From NCBI GenBank assembly GCA_029865885.1, contig JARXAK010000079.1, positions 1-39,452 of the forward strand: DNA of 39,452 nt. Reading direction: 5' to 3'. Both the position numbers and the translations under genes were made by a program. Below the pieces are notes generated by a model. That model had not been told where the DNA came from and did no database searches. It worked only from the letters and a program-made list of their open reading frames with translations. Within the stretch, counting starts at the first letter, position 1; each line of letters opens with the position of its first letter. Origin of the DNA: Rhizobium sp. (GTDB taxonomy: Bacteria > Pseudomonadota > Alphaproteobacteria > Rhizobiales > Rhizobiaceae). Below, in pieces: positions 32,531 through 39,452 of this stretch.

Positions 32531-33166
32531 ATGTCGCTCCTGTCTTATCTCGACTATGCGGGCATTGCCCTGTTTGCCGCCACAGGCGCGCTTGCGGCAT
32601 CGCGCAAGCAGCTCGACATGATCGGCTTCCTGTTCTTCGCCGTGGTCACCGGGCTCGGCGGCGGCACGGTGCGCGATATCGTTCTGGGGCGCGTGCCGGT
32701 GTTCTGGGTCCTGAATCCGGATTACATCCTGATCTGCTGCGCGATCGGCGTCGCCGTCTTCTTCACCGCCCATCTCGTCGAATCGCGCTATCGCCTGTTG
32801 ATCTGGCTCGATGCCATCGGGCTCTCCGCCTATTGCGTCATGGGCGCGGCCAAGGGGCTCGCTGCAACCGGCTCACCGACGATTGCCATTGTCACGGGAA
32901 CCCTGACGGCAAGCCTCGGTGGTGTGTTGCGTGATCTCTTGGCCAATGAGCCCTCGGTGCTTCTGCGCCCGGAGATCTACATCACGGCGGCTCTGGTCGG
33001 TGCGGCGGTGTTCACGGCGGCAAACGAGTTCGGCATGCCGCTTTATGCAGCCTCTGCGATCGGAGCCCTGGCAGCCTTTGTGATCCGAGGCGGCGCGCTG
33101 TATTTCGGATGGACGTTTCCCACCTACAGGCACAAGCCCGGGCGGCATCCGGATGAAGTCATGTGA
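32531..33166 (+). CDS. UPF0126 / TRIC-like membrane protein (YicG family)
   Basis: A 211-residue membrane protein with about seven helices and two homologous halves. The first half has 'YAGIALFAATGALAASRKQLDMIGF' and 'VTGLGGGTVRDIVLGRVPVFWV', the second 'GLSAYCVMGAAKGLA' and 'TGTLTASLGGVLRDLLANEPSVLL'. The repeated G.GG..RD motif is the family mark, related to trimeric intracellular cation channels. A bacterial role in ion or glycine transport has been proposed; the substrate here is unknown. The ATG at 32531 is preceded by AAGGAAAGAAG. It ends 15 nt from the convergent irr stop. Confidence 0.9.
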   Translation: MSLLSYLDYAGIALFAATGALAASRKQLDMIGFLFFAVVTGLGGGTVRDIVLGRVPVFWVLNPDYILICCAIGVAVFFTAHLVESRYRLLIWLDAIGLSAYCVMGAAKGLAATGSPTIAIVTGTLTASLGGVLRDLLANEPSVLLRPEIYITAALVGAAVFTAANEFGMPLYAASAIGALAAFVIRGGALYFGWTFPTYRHKPGRHPDEVM

Positions 33167-33181
33167 GGGGGTAGGGCTCGG

Positions 33182-33604
33182 TCAGCCCTGCTTGGGGCGC
33201 AGACGGATCACCACGTCAACATGCGCGATTTCCATGCCTTCCGGCGGCGGCGGCAGGTTGTCGATGCTGATGTTGTTCACGGGAATGTCCAGCACCTTGT
33301 TCTCGCCTTCGACGAAGAAGTGGTGGTGGTCCGAGACGTTGGTGTCGAAATAAGTCTTCGAGCTTTCAACCGCGAGAACGCGGATCAGGCCGGCCTCGGT
33401 GAACTGGTGAAGCGTGTTGTAGACGGTCGCGAGCGAAACCGGAAAATCCGCAGAGATCGCCTCTTCGTGCAGTTCTTCGACGGTGAGGTGGCGATCACCC
33501 TTGGCGAACAGGAGGCCGGCCAGCGCAATGCGCTGCTTCGTCGGGCGCAGGCCCGAGCGGCGCAGTTTCAGCTCTATTCCCGTTTGGCAGGTTGCCATCG
33601 TCAA
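33182..33604 (-). CDS. irr: Fur-family iron response regulator Irr
   Basis: A Fur-superfamily repressor of about 140 residues. The DNA-binding domain has 'LRRSGLRPTKQRIALAGLLFA', 'HLTVEELHEEA' and 'VSLATVYNTLHQFTEAGLIR'. The C-terminal part has 'YFDTNVSDHHHFFVEGENKVLDI', the His-rich site that in rhizobial Irr binds haem. No GCPWHD haem-regulatory motif is present, as in Rhizobium rather than Bradyrhizobium. Irr controls haem synthesis and iron uptake genes under low iron. I place the start at TTG 33604 because a GGAG lies 7 nt upstream; ATG 33598 and ATG 33631 are alternatives. It is divergent from fabA-fabB, as in related rhizobia. Confidence 0.92.
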   Translation of the reverse strand: MTMATCQTGIELKLRRSGLRPTKQRIALAGLLFAKGDRHLTVEELHEEAISADFPVSLATVYNTLHQFTEAGLIRVLAVESSKTYFDTNVSDHHHFFVEGENKVLDIPVNNISIDNLPPPPEGMEIAHVDVVIRLRPKQG

Positions 33605-33901
33605 AGACGCACTCCAGTCGTTGCATGGCATGCATGAGCATCCATAGGTGTGGATATAGCGGCAAAATCAGGCCCTTTCAATAGTTACGGTGGGGAGAAG
33701 CCTCCAGACACCCGCTGTTGCGCGGTTTTTGCCGTCTCGGGTCTGGTGATGCCCTTTTCCTTCCTGTATGCGACGATGATATGAGGATGGGGCGGAAAGG
33801 CCCTTGGGGAACCGGCGCAGCGGCTGCGGGGCTTCAATTTGCCACCGTCTTGCTCTAATGGGTCCCGGATATGTGAAGCAGAGGGGGGAAGAAGAAGAAC
33901 A
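33605..33901. other. irr-fabA divergent intergenic region
   Basis: About 297 nt between irr and fabA. The frames within it have no ribosome site or recognisable product. It must carry the irr and fabA-fabB promoters. I could not identify a clear ICE box (the Irr-binding inverted repeat) or a confident -35/-10 pair. GCATGGCATGCATGAGC near 33625 on the irr side is a short repeat of GCATG units. Confidence 0.5.
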
Positions 33902-34417
33902 ATGGTTACGAGACAATCCAGCTACAACTACGACGAAATCCTCGCCTGCGGCCGCGGTGAACTCTTCGGCCCCGGCAATGCACAGCTGCCGCTCCCGCCG
34001 ATGCTCATGGTACACCGGATCACAGACATTTCCGAAACTGGCGGGGCCTTCGACAAGGGCTATCTCCGCGCCGAATACGACGTGCGCCCCGATGACTGGT
34101 ATTTCCCCTGCCACTTCCAGGGCAACCCCATCATGCCAGGCTGCCTCGGTCTCGATGGCATGTGGCAGCTGACAGGTTTCTTCCTCGGCTGGCTGGGTGA
34201 GCCTGGTCGCGGCATGGCGCTGTCCACCGGTGAGGTGAAGTTCAAGGGCATGATCCGCCCGGAAACCAAGCTGCTTGAGTATGGGATCGACTTCAAGCGC
34301 GTCATGCGCGGTCGCCTCGTGCTGGGCACCGCCGATGGCTGGTTAAAGGCCGATGGCGAAACTATCTATCAGGCAACCGACCTGCGCGTCGGTCTGTCGA
34401 AGGACAAGGCGGCCTGA
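33902..34417 (+). CDS. fabA: 3-hydroxydecanoyl-ACP dehydratase/isomerase
   Basis: A 171-residue hot-dog enzyme that dehydrates 3-hydroxyacyl-ACP and isomerises trans-2- to cis-3-decenoyl-ACP, the branch point to unsaturated fatty acids. Catalytic residues are in '[20 protein letters not shown]': His at residue 73 or so and Asp 14 residues later. '[10 protein letters not shown]' and '[16 protein letters not shown]' are further family marks. Length equals E. coli FabA (172). The ATG at 33902 gives the normal N-terminus; upstream of it the frame is only a shadow. fabB follows after 44 nt. Confidence 0.96.
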   Translation: MVTRQSSYNYDEILACGRGELFGPGNAQLPLPPMLMVHRITDISETGGAFDKGYLRAEYDVRPDDWYFPCHFQGNPIMPGCLGLDGMWQLTGFFLGWLGEPGRGMALSTGEVKFKGMIRPETKLLEYGIDFKRVMRGRLVLGTADGWLKADGETIYQATDLRVGLSKDKAA

Positions 34418-34461
34418 TCCGGCCCCGTCCACACCTGAAGTTCATGAAAAAGGTCTGAGAG

Positions 34462-35685
34462 ATGAGACGGGTTGTAGTAACAGGTCTTGGCATCGTGTCC
34501 TCCATCGGTGCCGATGCCGCCGAAGTCACCGCATCGCTACGGGATGCCAAGTCGGGCATCACCTTTTCTCCCGATTTCGCCGAGCACGGTTTCAAGTGCC
34601 AGGTCTGGGGCAAGCCCAACCTGGACCCGACGGAGCTGGTCGACCGCCGTGCCATGCGCTTCCTGTCGCAGGGCGGTGCCTGGAACCATGTGGCGATGAA
34701 GCAGGCGATTGCCGATGCCGGTCTTGAAGAGACCGACTATCAGCAGAATGAACGCGTCGGCATCATCATGGGTTCGGGCGGTCCGTCCACCAAGCAGATC
34801 GTCGAAGCCGCTGATATCGTCCGCCAGAACAACAGCCCGAAGCGCATCGGTCCCTTCGCCGTGCCGAAGGCAATGTCATCGACGGCCTCGGCCACGCTTG
34901 CCACCTGGTTCAAGCTGCATGGTGTCAACTACTCGATCTCGTCCGCTTGCTCGACCTCGGCGCATTGCATCGGCAATGCCTATGAGATGATCCAATGGGG
35001 CAAGCAGGACATGGTCTTTGCCGGTGGCCATGAGGATCTCGACTGGACCATGTCGAGCCTCTTTGATGCCATGGGCGCCATGTCGTCGAAGTATAACGAC
35101 ACGCCCTCGACGGCGTCCCGCGCCTATGATGTCTCGCGTGACGGCTTTGTCATCGCCGGCGGCGCGGGTGTCCTGGTTCTGGAAGAACTCGAGCACGCCA
35201 AGGCACGCGGCGCCAAGATCTATGCCGAGATCGTCGGTTATGGTGCGACCTCCGACGGTTACGACATGGTCGCCCCGTCAGGCGAAGGCGCGATCCGTTG
35301 CATGCGTCAGGCACTGGCCACGGTGACGGGCGAAGTCGATTACATCAACACCCACGGCACCTCCACGCCGGTGGGTGACTCGAAGGAAATCGGCGCGATC
35401 CGCGAAGTCTTCGGCGACAAGATCCCGCATATCCAGTCGACCAAGTCTCTGACCGGTCACTCGCTGGGTGCCGCCGGCGTCCAGGAATCGATCTACGGCC
35501 TGCTGATGATGCAGGAAAAGTTCATCGGCGAGAGCGCCCACATCACCGAACTCGATCCGGAATTCGAAGGTGTGCCGGTCGTGCGCAAGCGCATCGACAA
35601 CGCCAAGATCGATACGGTTCTGTCGAATTCATTCGGTTTTGGCGGCACCAATGCGACGCTGGTCTTCCAGCGCCACAACGGCTGA
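34462..35685 (+). CDS. fabB: Beta-ketoacyl-ACP synthase I
   Basis: A 407-residue condensing enzyme that extends cis-3-decenoyl-ACP and so channels FabA product to unsaturated fatty acids. The active-site cysteine is in '[16 protein letters not shown]', and the two histidines are in '[12 protein letters not shown]' and '[14 protein letters not shown]'. The C-terminal '[15 protein letters not shown]' is the family end. It forms an operon with fabA. In the S. meliloti order that I remember, fabI follows at once; here the next genes are on the opposite strand and fabI is absent. A strong hairpin follows at 35710-35733. Confidence 0.96.
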   Translation: MRRVVVTGLGIVSSIGADAAEVTASLRDAKSGITFSPDFAEHGFKCQVWGKPNLDPTELVDRRAMRFLSQGGAWNHVAMKQAIADAGLEETDYQQNERVGIIMGSGGPSTKQIVEAADIVRQNNSPKRIGPFAVPKAMSSTASATLATWFKLHGVNYSISSACSTSAHCIGNAYEMIQWGKQDMVFAGGHEDLDWTMSSLFDAMGAMSSKYNDTPSTASRAYDVSRDGFVIAGGAGVLVLEELEHAKARGAKIYAEIVGYGATSDGYDMVAPSGEGAIRCMRQALATVTGEVDYINTHGTSTPVGDSKEIGAIREVFGDKIPHIQSTKSLTGHSLGAAGVQESIYGLLMMQEKFIGESAHITELDPEFEGVPVVRKRIDNAKIDTVLSNSFGFGGTNATLVFQRHNG

Positions 35686-35702
35686 TCTGAAATCGATCGC
35701 AT

Positions 35703-35733
35703 AAAAAATGCCTGGCGCGTTGCCGCGCCAGGC
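35703..35733 (-). terminator. Terminator of the LuxR-type HTH gene (may also act on fabB)
   Basis: A perfect 10-bp stem, GCCTGGCGCG (35710-35719) with CGCGCCAGGC (35724-35733), has a 4-nt loop. On the minus strand a T6 run follows (A6 at 35703-35708 on the plus strand). On the plus strand only GTTCATC follows, so it is mainly the terminator of the minus-strand gene. Confidence 0.85.
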
Positions 35734-35771
35734 GTTCATCCGAAGTGGTCCGCCAGCCGTGGGAGCACGGC

Positions 35772-36035
35772 TTACTTCGGTTGATGAGGATCGGTATAGT
35801 CGATGACGCCGATCAGCATGGCGAGGCTCACTGCCTGCATCAGGTTGCGCGCTTCGAGCTTGTCCTGGGCGTCGACCAGGGCCTGGTTTACAGCCTCACG
35901 CGGCAGAACGAGCGCGTTGGCCACCTCGTCCGAACATTTGCCTTCGGCAACAAGTTGCAGACAGCGGATTTCGCGGTCGGTGAGGACAGAAACAACAGGG
36001 GCTAGTCCGATTGCCCGTTTGGTATCGGTTTTCAT
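35772..36035 (-). CDS. Stand-alone LuxR-type helix-turn-helix protein
   Basis: An 87-residue protein consisting almost only of a LuxR/GerE-type DNA-binding domain: 'LTDREIRCLQLVAEGKCSDEVA' and 'LVLPREAVNQALVDAQDKLEARNLMQAVSLAML' fit the four-helix pattern (LT.RE...L.L.A.G....E.A..L......V...L.....KL...N...A). No sensor, receiver or autoinducer domain is present. It could bind DNA as a small regulator or modulate a larger LuxR-type protein. There is no strong ribosome site before the ATG at 36035. It lies between fabB and the AraC-family gene. Targets unknown. Confidence 0.8.
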   Translation of the reverse strand: MKTDTKRAIGLAPVVSVLTDREIRCLQLVAEGKCSDEVANALVLPREAVNQALVDAQDKLEARNLMQAVSLAMLIGVIDYTDPHQPK

Positions 36036-36240
36036 GATTCAGGTGCCGCAATGGAGAACAAGCGACTTGATAAACATCAGGTCGTCAGGCGGCGCTAATA
36101 CCATCCTGCTGGCGCTCAGTCGTTGACAGCGCACGCCAAGAACTTATCCGAACACGCTAAACAAGCGAAATGCGGTCCTAAAGCGCTTTGGTAAGAAGAT
36201 TTGAGCCGCCTTGCTCGCTCTTGTCAAGTTCATGATCCGC

Positions 36241-37263
36241 TCAAGCGGACTTCCGCTCCCGCACCTCAGTTGGCGTGGTGCCGAACCAACGCGTGACGGA
36301 GCGGGTGAAGGCGCTGGGCGCGGAATAGCCGAGGCGATAGCAGATTTCCGAGATCGGCAGCTCGCTTTCGGTGAGCAGGTTGAAGCTCACTTCCTTGCGG
36401 ATCTGGTCCCTTAGCTCGTTCAGGCTGGTGCCATGTGTCGCAAGCCGGCGCTGGAAAGTCCGCTCCGACAAACCAAAATACGGTGCGATTTCGGCGAGCG
36501 GGTATTCGTCATCGGAGACATGCAGCAGCAGGTAGCGGCGCACTTGTTCCAGAAAATCGGTGCTTTTTTCCGGTGCGGCAGGTCTCAGGCTGCGGCATTG
36601 CAGATCCATGAGTTCGAAGAGCCTGCGGTCACCGGTTGGGTTTTGAGCTTCGAGGAAGCTTCGGGGAAAATGCACACAATTGACCCTTGCGCCGAAGCTT
36701 AGGCGCCGCGACAGCAGTTGCCGGAAGGGCTGCGGGTTGCGTGGCGGCGGTCGCTCCAGCTCAATGTCGATGCTGTCGCTGTTGGCGATCGCCTTGGCTC
36801 TCTGCATCACGAGCCCGACCGCCATGTCGACATACTGGTCGCGCTTCACGATGACTGGGGCAAACGTCCAGGCCAGATGTGCGCCACGCTCGTCCATGCT
36901 GAGCTTCGAATAGCTGATATGGGTCGCATAATGGATGTGGTCGTCGAGAAAGCGTACGAAATCGAACCCCGTCGGCGCCGCCATCAGACCATATCCGAAA
37001 GGACCAGTGGAGCCCGCCTCATAGCCCTTGATGCTGGTCAGGGCGAATGCCTCGTCATCGGCCAGCAGTGCACAGGTCTCCAGAAGCCTGCACAGACGAT
37101 CGAGGCTGATGCGGGCGGTGAGGCTCTGGAAATCCTCCGGATCGATCTCCAGGGCCCTGCAGATGGGCTTTATGTCGATGCCGTAGGACTGGGCGTGATC
37201 GACCACCGCCGAGGCGAGGCCGGCCACGGTTGTCAATTCATCGGTGAGATTCCGAGGAGGCAT
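36241..37263 (-). CDS. AraC-family transcriptional regulator
   Basis: A 340-residue regulator. The N-terminal 180-200 residues match the arabinose-binding-like domain of the OruR/ArgR/VirS-type AraC group ('GPFGYGLMAAPTGFDFVRFLDDHIHY'). The C-terminal AraC domain (about 240-335) has the two helix-turn-helix motifs 'PLAEIAPYFGLSERTFQRRLATHG' and 'PISEICYRLGYSAPSAFTRSVTRWFG', ending 'TPTEVRERKSA'. The effector is unknown. No obvious target gene is divergently adjacent; the neighbours are the small LuxR-type gene and the methyltransferase gene, on the same strand. The ATG at 37263 lacks a clear ribosome site, so the start is less certain. Confidence 0.88.
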   Translation of the reverse strand: MPPRNLTDELTTVAGLASAVVDHAQSYGIDIKPICRALEIDPEDFQSLTARISLDRLCRLLETCALLADDEAFALTSIKGYEAGSTGPFGYGLMAAPTGFDFVRFLDDHIHYATHISYSKLSMDERGAHLAWTFAPVIVKRDQYVDMAVGLVMQRAKAIANSDSIDIELERPPPRNPQPFRQLLSRRLSFGARVNCVHFPRSFLEAQNPTGDRRLFELMDLQCRSLRPAAPEKSTDFLEQVRRYLLLHVSDDEYPLAEIAPYFGLSERTFQRRLATHGTSLNELRDQIRKEVSFNLLTESELPISEICYRLGYSAPSAFTRSVTRWFGTTPTEVRERKSA

Positions 37264-37379
37264 AAGACCGCTGGCGCCAAGAGTGAAGCTGTTGGCATGA
37301 AATGCTAAGCCAGCGGCGGCCCTGAGTCGAGGGCCACGTAGTCTATGTCTGAACCCGATCGTTCACGATTCGGCGTCTC

Positions 37380-38396
37380 TCAGCGCTTTGCCCAGAGAAC
37401 CTTGAACCGGGCGTTGCGGCAGACTTCGCCATGCTGCTTGAAGTGTTGCGCAACGATCGGCTCGTAGGGCAGGCCGCGGTTGGCCACCATCAGCAGGTCT
37501 CCGCCGCCGCGTAGTGCGTCTGCTGCAGCCTTGATCATCGCAGCACCGATCGAAGGCTCGGCGGCATGGCCCTCATGGAAGGGCGGGTTCATGATAACGA
37601 GGTCGTATTTTTCCTTCGGCGGTTCATTGCCTAGATCCTGCCAGAAGAAGCGTGCGGTGAGATCAGGGCAGTTGTGCGCCAGATTGCGCTTGGCATGCTC
37701 CAGCGCCTCGTGGCTCGCTTCGAACAGATCAATGCGATTGGTGCGCGGCGAAGCATCCGCCAGCATCACCGAAAGATATCCCCAGCCCGCGCCGAAATCG
37801 GCGGCGTTGCCGTCGAAATTCGTCGGCAGTCGGCTTGCCAGCAGTTCGGAGCCTTCGTCAGCATGGGCGTGCGAGAAAAGGCCCGAGCGGGTCTCGAAGC
37901 GGCCGTCGACGGTGACCGGCTTGGCCGCTAGTGTCGAAGCCTGAACCGAGATATCGGCGGGAACGGTGAACCATACGACCACGCCGTGATATTTGGGCAT
38001 GGATTCGGGCGCAAAGCCCAGGCGGTCGAGCTGCTTGCGCAGCGGCAGGATACCGTCTTCCTTCGCACCTGCGACCAGTACGAGACCGCCCGCTTTGACC
38101 CGCTGCAGGGCCTCTGCAATGCGGTCCTCGTTGACGCCCTTGTGCTTGCTGCACAGGATCAGAGCGCCGTCATAGCCGTCGCCCGCGACGGTCGGGACCG
38201 GATGCTGATGGCTCGCCTCCAGCCGACGGAATTCCGGACGGAAGTCCTGCACGACGGTCAGTTCGGCAGCAAAACCCTCAGGCTTGGCGAACCCTGCCTC
38301 GGCGCCGAGAAACAGATAGCGGCTTGCCGCATCCGGAAGCGCGACGGCGTCCGTGACGAAGGGATGGAACAGGGTCTTCAGGGTCTCGCGGCTCAT
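37380..38396 (-). CDS. rsmC: RsmC-like class I SAM methyltransferase (16S rRNA guanine-N2)
   Basis: A 338-residue methyltransferase resembling RsmC, which methylates G1207 of 16S rRNA in E. coli (343 residues). The N-terminal half (1-170) is a degenerate methyltransferase-like domain; the C-terminal half carries the SAM site 'AADFGAGWGYLSVML' and the catalytic 'LVIMNPPFHEG', the NPPF motif of N-methyltransferases acting on planar nitrogens. 'GLFSHAHADEGSELLASRLP' is close to RsmC. The ATG at 38396 is chosen over 38423, which lies in the region just before the pnp terminator. It follows pnp on the same strand, separated by that terminator. Confidence 0.82.
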   Translation of the reverse strand: MSRETLKTLFHPFVTDAVALPDAASRYLFLGAEAGFAKPEGFAAELTVVQDFRPEFRRLEASHQHPVPTVAGDGYDGALILCSKHKGVNEDRIAEALQRVKAGGLVLVAGAKEDGILPLRKQLDRLGFAPESMPKYHGVVVWFTVPADISVQASTLAAKPVTVDGRFETRSGLFSHAHADEGSELLASRLPTNFDGNAADFGAGWGYLSVMLADASPRTNRIDLFEASHEALEHAKRNLAHNCPDLTARFFWQDLGNEPPKEKYDLVIMNPPFHEGHAAEPSIGAAMIKAAADALRGGGDLLMVANRGLPYEPIVAQHFKQHGEVCRNARFKVLWAKR

Positions 38397-38420
38397 GGCT
38401 CGGTCTTCTCTCTCGGCGAA

Positions 38421-38450
38421 CAAAAAAGGCGCGGAATTTCTCCCGCGCCT
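38421..38450 (-). terminator. Terminator of pnp
   Basis: On the minus strand a stem AGGCGCGG/CCGCGCCT (38443-38450 with 38427-38434, 8-nt loop) is followed by a run of six T (A6 at 38422-38427 on the plus strand). It lies 20 nt after the pnp stop. Confidence 0.85.
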
Positions 38451-38470
38451 CGGATCGGGACGAAACCCGC

Positions 38471-39452
38471 TTATTCAGCGGCTTCGCCGTCTTCCTTCTT
38501 CTTCTCGGCAACGACTTCCTTGCCGGTCGTCTGGTCGACGGCCTTCATCGACAGGCGGACCTTGCCGCGCTCGTCGAAGCCCATCAGCTTGACCCAGACC
38601 TTGTCGCCTTCCTTGACGACGTCAGAGGTCTTGGCAACGCGCTCGGAAGCGAGCTGCGAGATGTGCACCAGGCCGTCACGCGAACCGAAGAAGTTGACGA
38701 AGGCGCCGAAGTCGGCGGTCTTCACAACAGTACCTTCGTAGACGACGCCGACTTCCGGCTCGGCCACGATCGAGTGGATCCACTTGCGGGCCGCTTCGAT
38801 TTCCTTACCCGAAGCAGAGGCGATCTTCACGGTGCCGTCGTCTTCGATGTTGATCTTGGCGCCGGTCTTTTCGACGATTTCGCGGATAACCTTGCCGCCC
38901 GAACCGATGACTTCACGGATCTTGTCGACCGGGATGTTCATCACTTCGATGCGCGGTGCGAATTCGCCGAGCTGGCCACGGCTTTCCGAAAGGGCGTTCG
39001 CCATTTCGTTCAGGATGTGCTTGCGGCCACCCTGTGCCTGGCCGAGTGCGACCTTCATGATCTCTTCGGTGATGCCGGCGATCTTGATGTCCATCTGCAG
39101 CGAGGTGATGCCGTCGGCAGTACCTGCAACCTTGAAGTCCATGTCGCCGAGGTGGTCTTCGTCACCCAGGATGTCGGAGAGAACCGCAAAGCGCTCGCCT
39201 TCGAGGATGAGGCCCATGGCGATACCGGCAACCGGCTTGGCCAGCGGAACGCCGGCATCCATCAGGGCGAGAGAGGTGCCGCAGACGGTGGCCATCGAGG
39301 ACGAGCCGTTCGACTCGGTGATCTCGGAGACGACGCGGATCGTGTACGGGAAGTCGGTCGAGGGCGGCAGGACCGCCTGCAGCGCGCGCCAGGCCAGTTT
39401 GCCATGGCCGATTTCGCGGCGGCCGGGCGAACCGACGCGGCCAACTTCACCC
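38471..39452 (-). CDS. pnp: Polynucleotide phosphorylase (5' part outside the window)
   Basis: The C-terminal 327 residues of PNPase, a phosphorolytic 3'-5' exoribonuclease of the RNA degradosome. The window holds most of the second RNase PH core ('[15 protein letters not shown]', '[23 protein letters not shown]', '[19 protein letters not shown]'), the KH domain with '[20 protein letters not shown]', and the S1 domain '[31 protein letters not shown]'. The C-terminal tail is short and Lys/Glu-rich. The reading frame continues without a start codon to the window edge. Confidence 0.96.
   Translation of the reverse strand, partial: GEVGRVGSPGRREIGHGKLAWRALQAVLPPSTDFPYTIRVVSEITESNGSSSMATVCGTSLALMDAGVPLAKPVAGIAMGLILEGERFAVLSDILGDEDHLGDMDFKVAGTADGITSLQMDIKIAGITEEIMKVALGQAQGGRKHILNEMANALSESRGQLGEFAPRIEVMNIPVDKIREVIGSGGKVIREIVEKTGAKINIEDDGTVKIASASGKEIEAARKWIHSIVAEPEVGVVYEGTVVKTADFGAFVNFFGSRDGLVHISQLASERVAKTSDVVKEGDKVWVKLMGFDERGKVRLSMKAVDQTTGKEVVAEKKKEDGEAAE

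Noticed and set aside
36180-36189. AAAGCGCTTT perfect palindrome upstream of the AraC-family gene's 3' side
   Set aside because: Ten bases, single copy, not placed at a recognisable promoter; too short to support an operator call.

Overview
The window is a 39.5 kb stretch of an alphaproteobacterial chromosome, most likely Rhizobiaceae (Rhizobium/Agrobacterium/Allorhizobium group). The evidence is the GC-rich coding style, a glpR-glpD-glpSTPQUV-glpK glycerol locus of the type known from Rhizobium leguminosarum, an irr-fabA-fabB block, and the order rpsA-cmk ... irr-fabA-fabB ... pnp, which recalls Sinorhizobium meliloti. I see no insertion sequence, prophage, CRISPR array or integrase. Both ends cut through genes: a substrate-binding protein on the left and pnp on the right.

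Left (1-11.8 kb): the end of a FecCD-type metal-chelate/corrinoid importer (binding protein and permease) is followed by a complete glycerol catabolic locus. It comprises a DeoR-type repressor (GlpR), glycerol-3-phosphate dehydrogenase (GlpD), a six-gene glycerol ABC importer with two different ATPases (GlpS, GlpT), two permeases (GlpP, GlpQ), a small membrane protein (GlpU) and a binding protein (GlpV), and finally glycerol kinase (GlpK). Glycerol is imported, phosphorylated and oxidised to dihydroxyacetone phosphate. Phased TTTCG-type repeats over the glpD promoter are the likely GlpR operator.

Middle (11.8-20.5 kb): an ECF sigma factor and its ChrR-type zinc/cupin anti-sigma factor (singlet-oxygen response type) sit at the centre of a divergent cluster. 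Leftward, rpoE-chrR-DUF2177-exonuclease-DNA ligase are tightly packed. Rightward, an FAD oxidoreductase, a DUF1365 protein and a cyclopropane-fatty-acid-synthase-like methyltransferase overlap by 4 nt each. The two operons start from promoters of matching design (GATCC, 17 nt, GTAA(A/T)C). This suggests one regulon joining membrane-lipid modification and DNA end repair. A convergent SDR follows.

Centre (20.5-25.4 kb): a phosphomannomutase-like gene is preceded by a three-hairpin small RNA with CCUCCUCC loops (cuckoo/alpha-r14 type). Then come a short RNase D, a frameshifted small gene, a small hypothetical gene and nicotinamide phosphoribosyltransferase.

Right (25.6-39.5 kb): a large low-complexity hypothetical protein, rpsA and cmk, an acidic FYDLN-type protein, tRNA-Ala(GGC), a YdcF-family protein, a secreted hypothetical protein, a UPF0126/TRIC-like membrane protein, irr, fabA-fabB, a stand-alone LuxR-type HTH protein, an AraC-family regulator, an RsmC-like methyltransferase and pnp. 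Compared with the arrangement I remember from S. meliloti, aroA (next to cmk) and fabI (after fabB) are absent.
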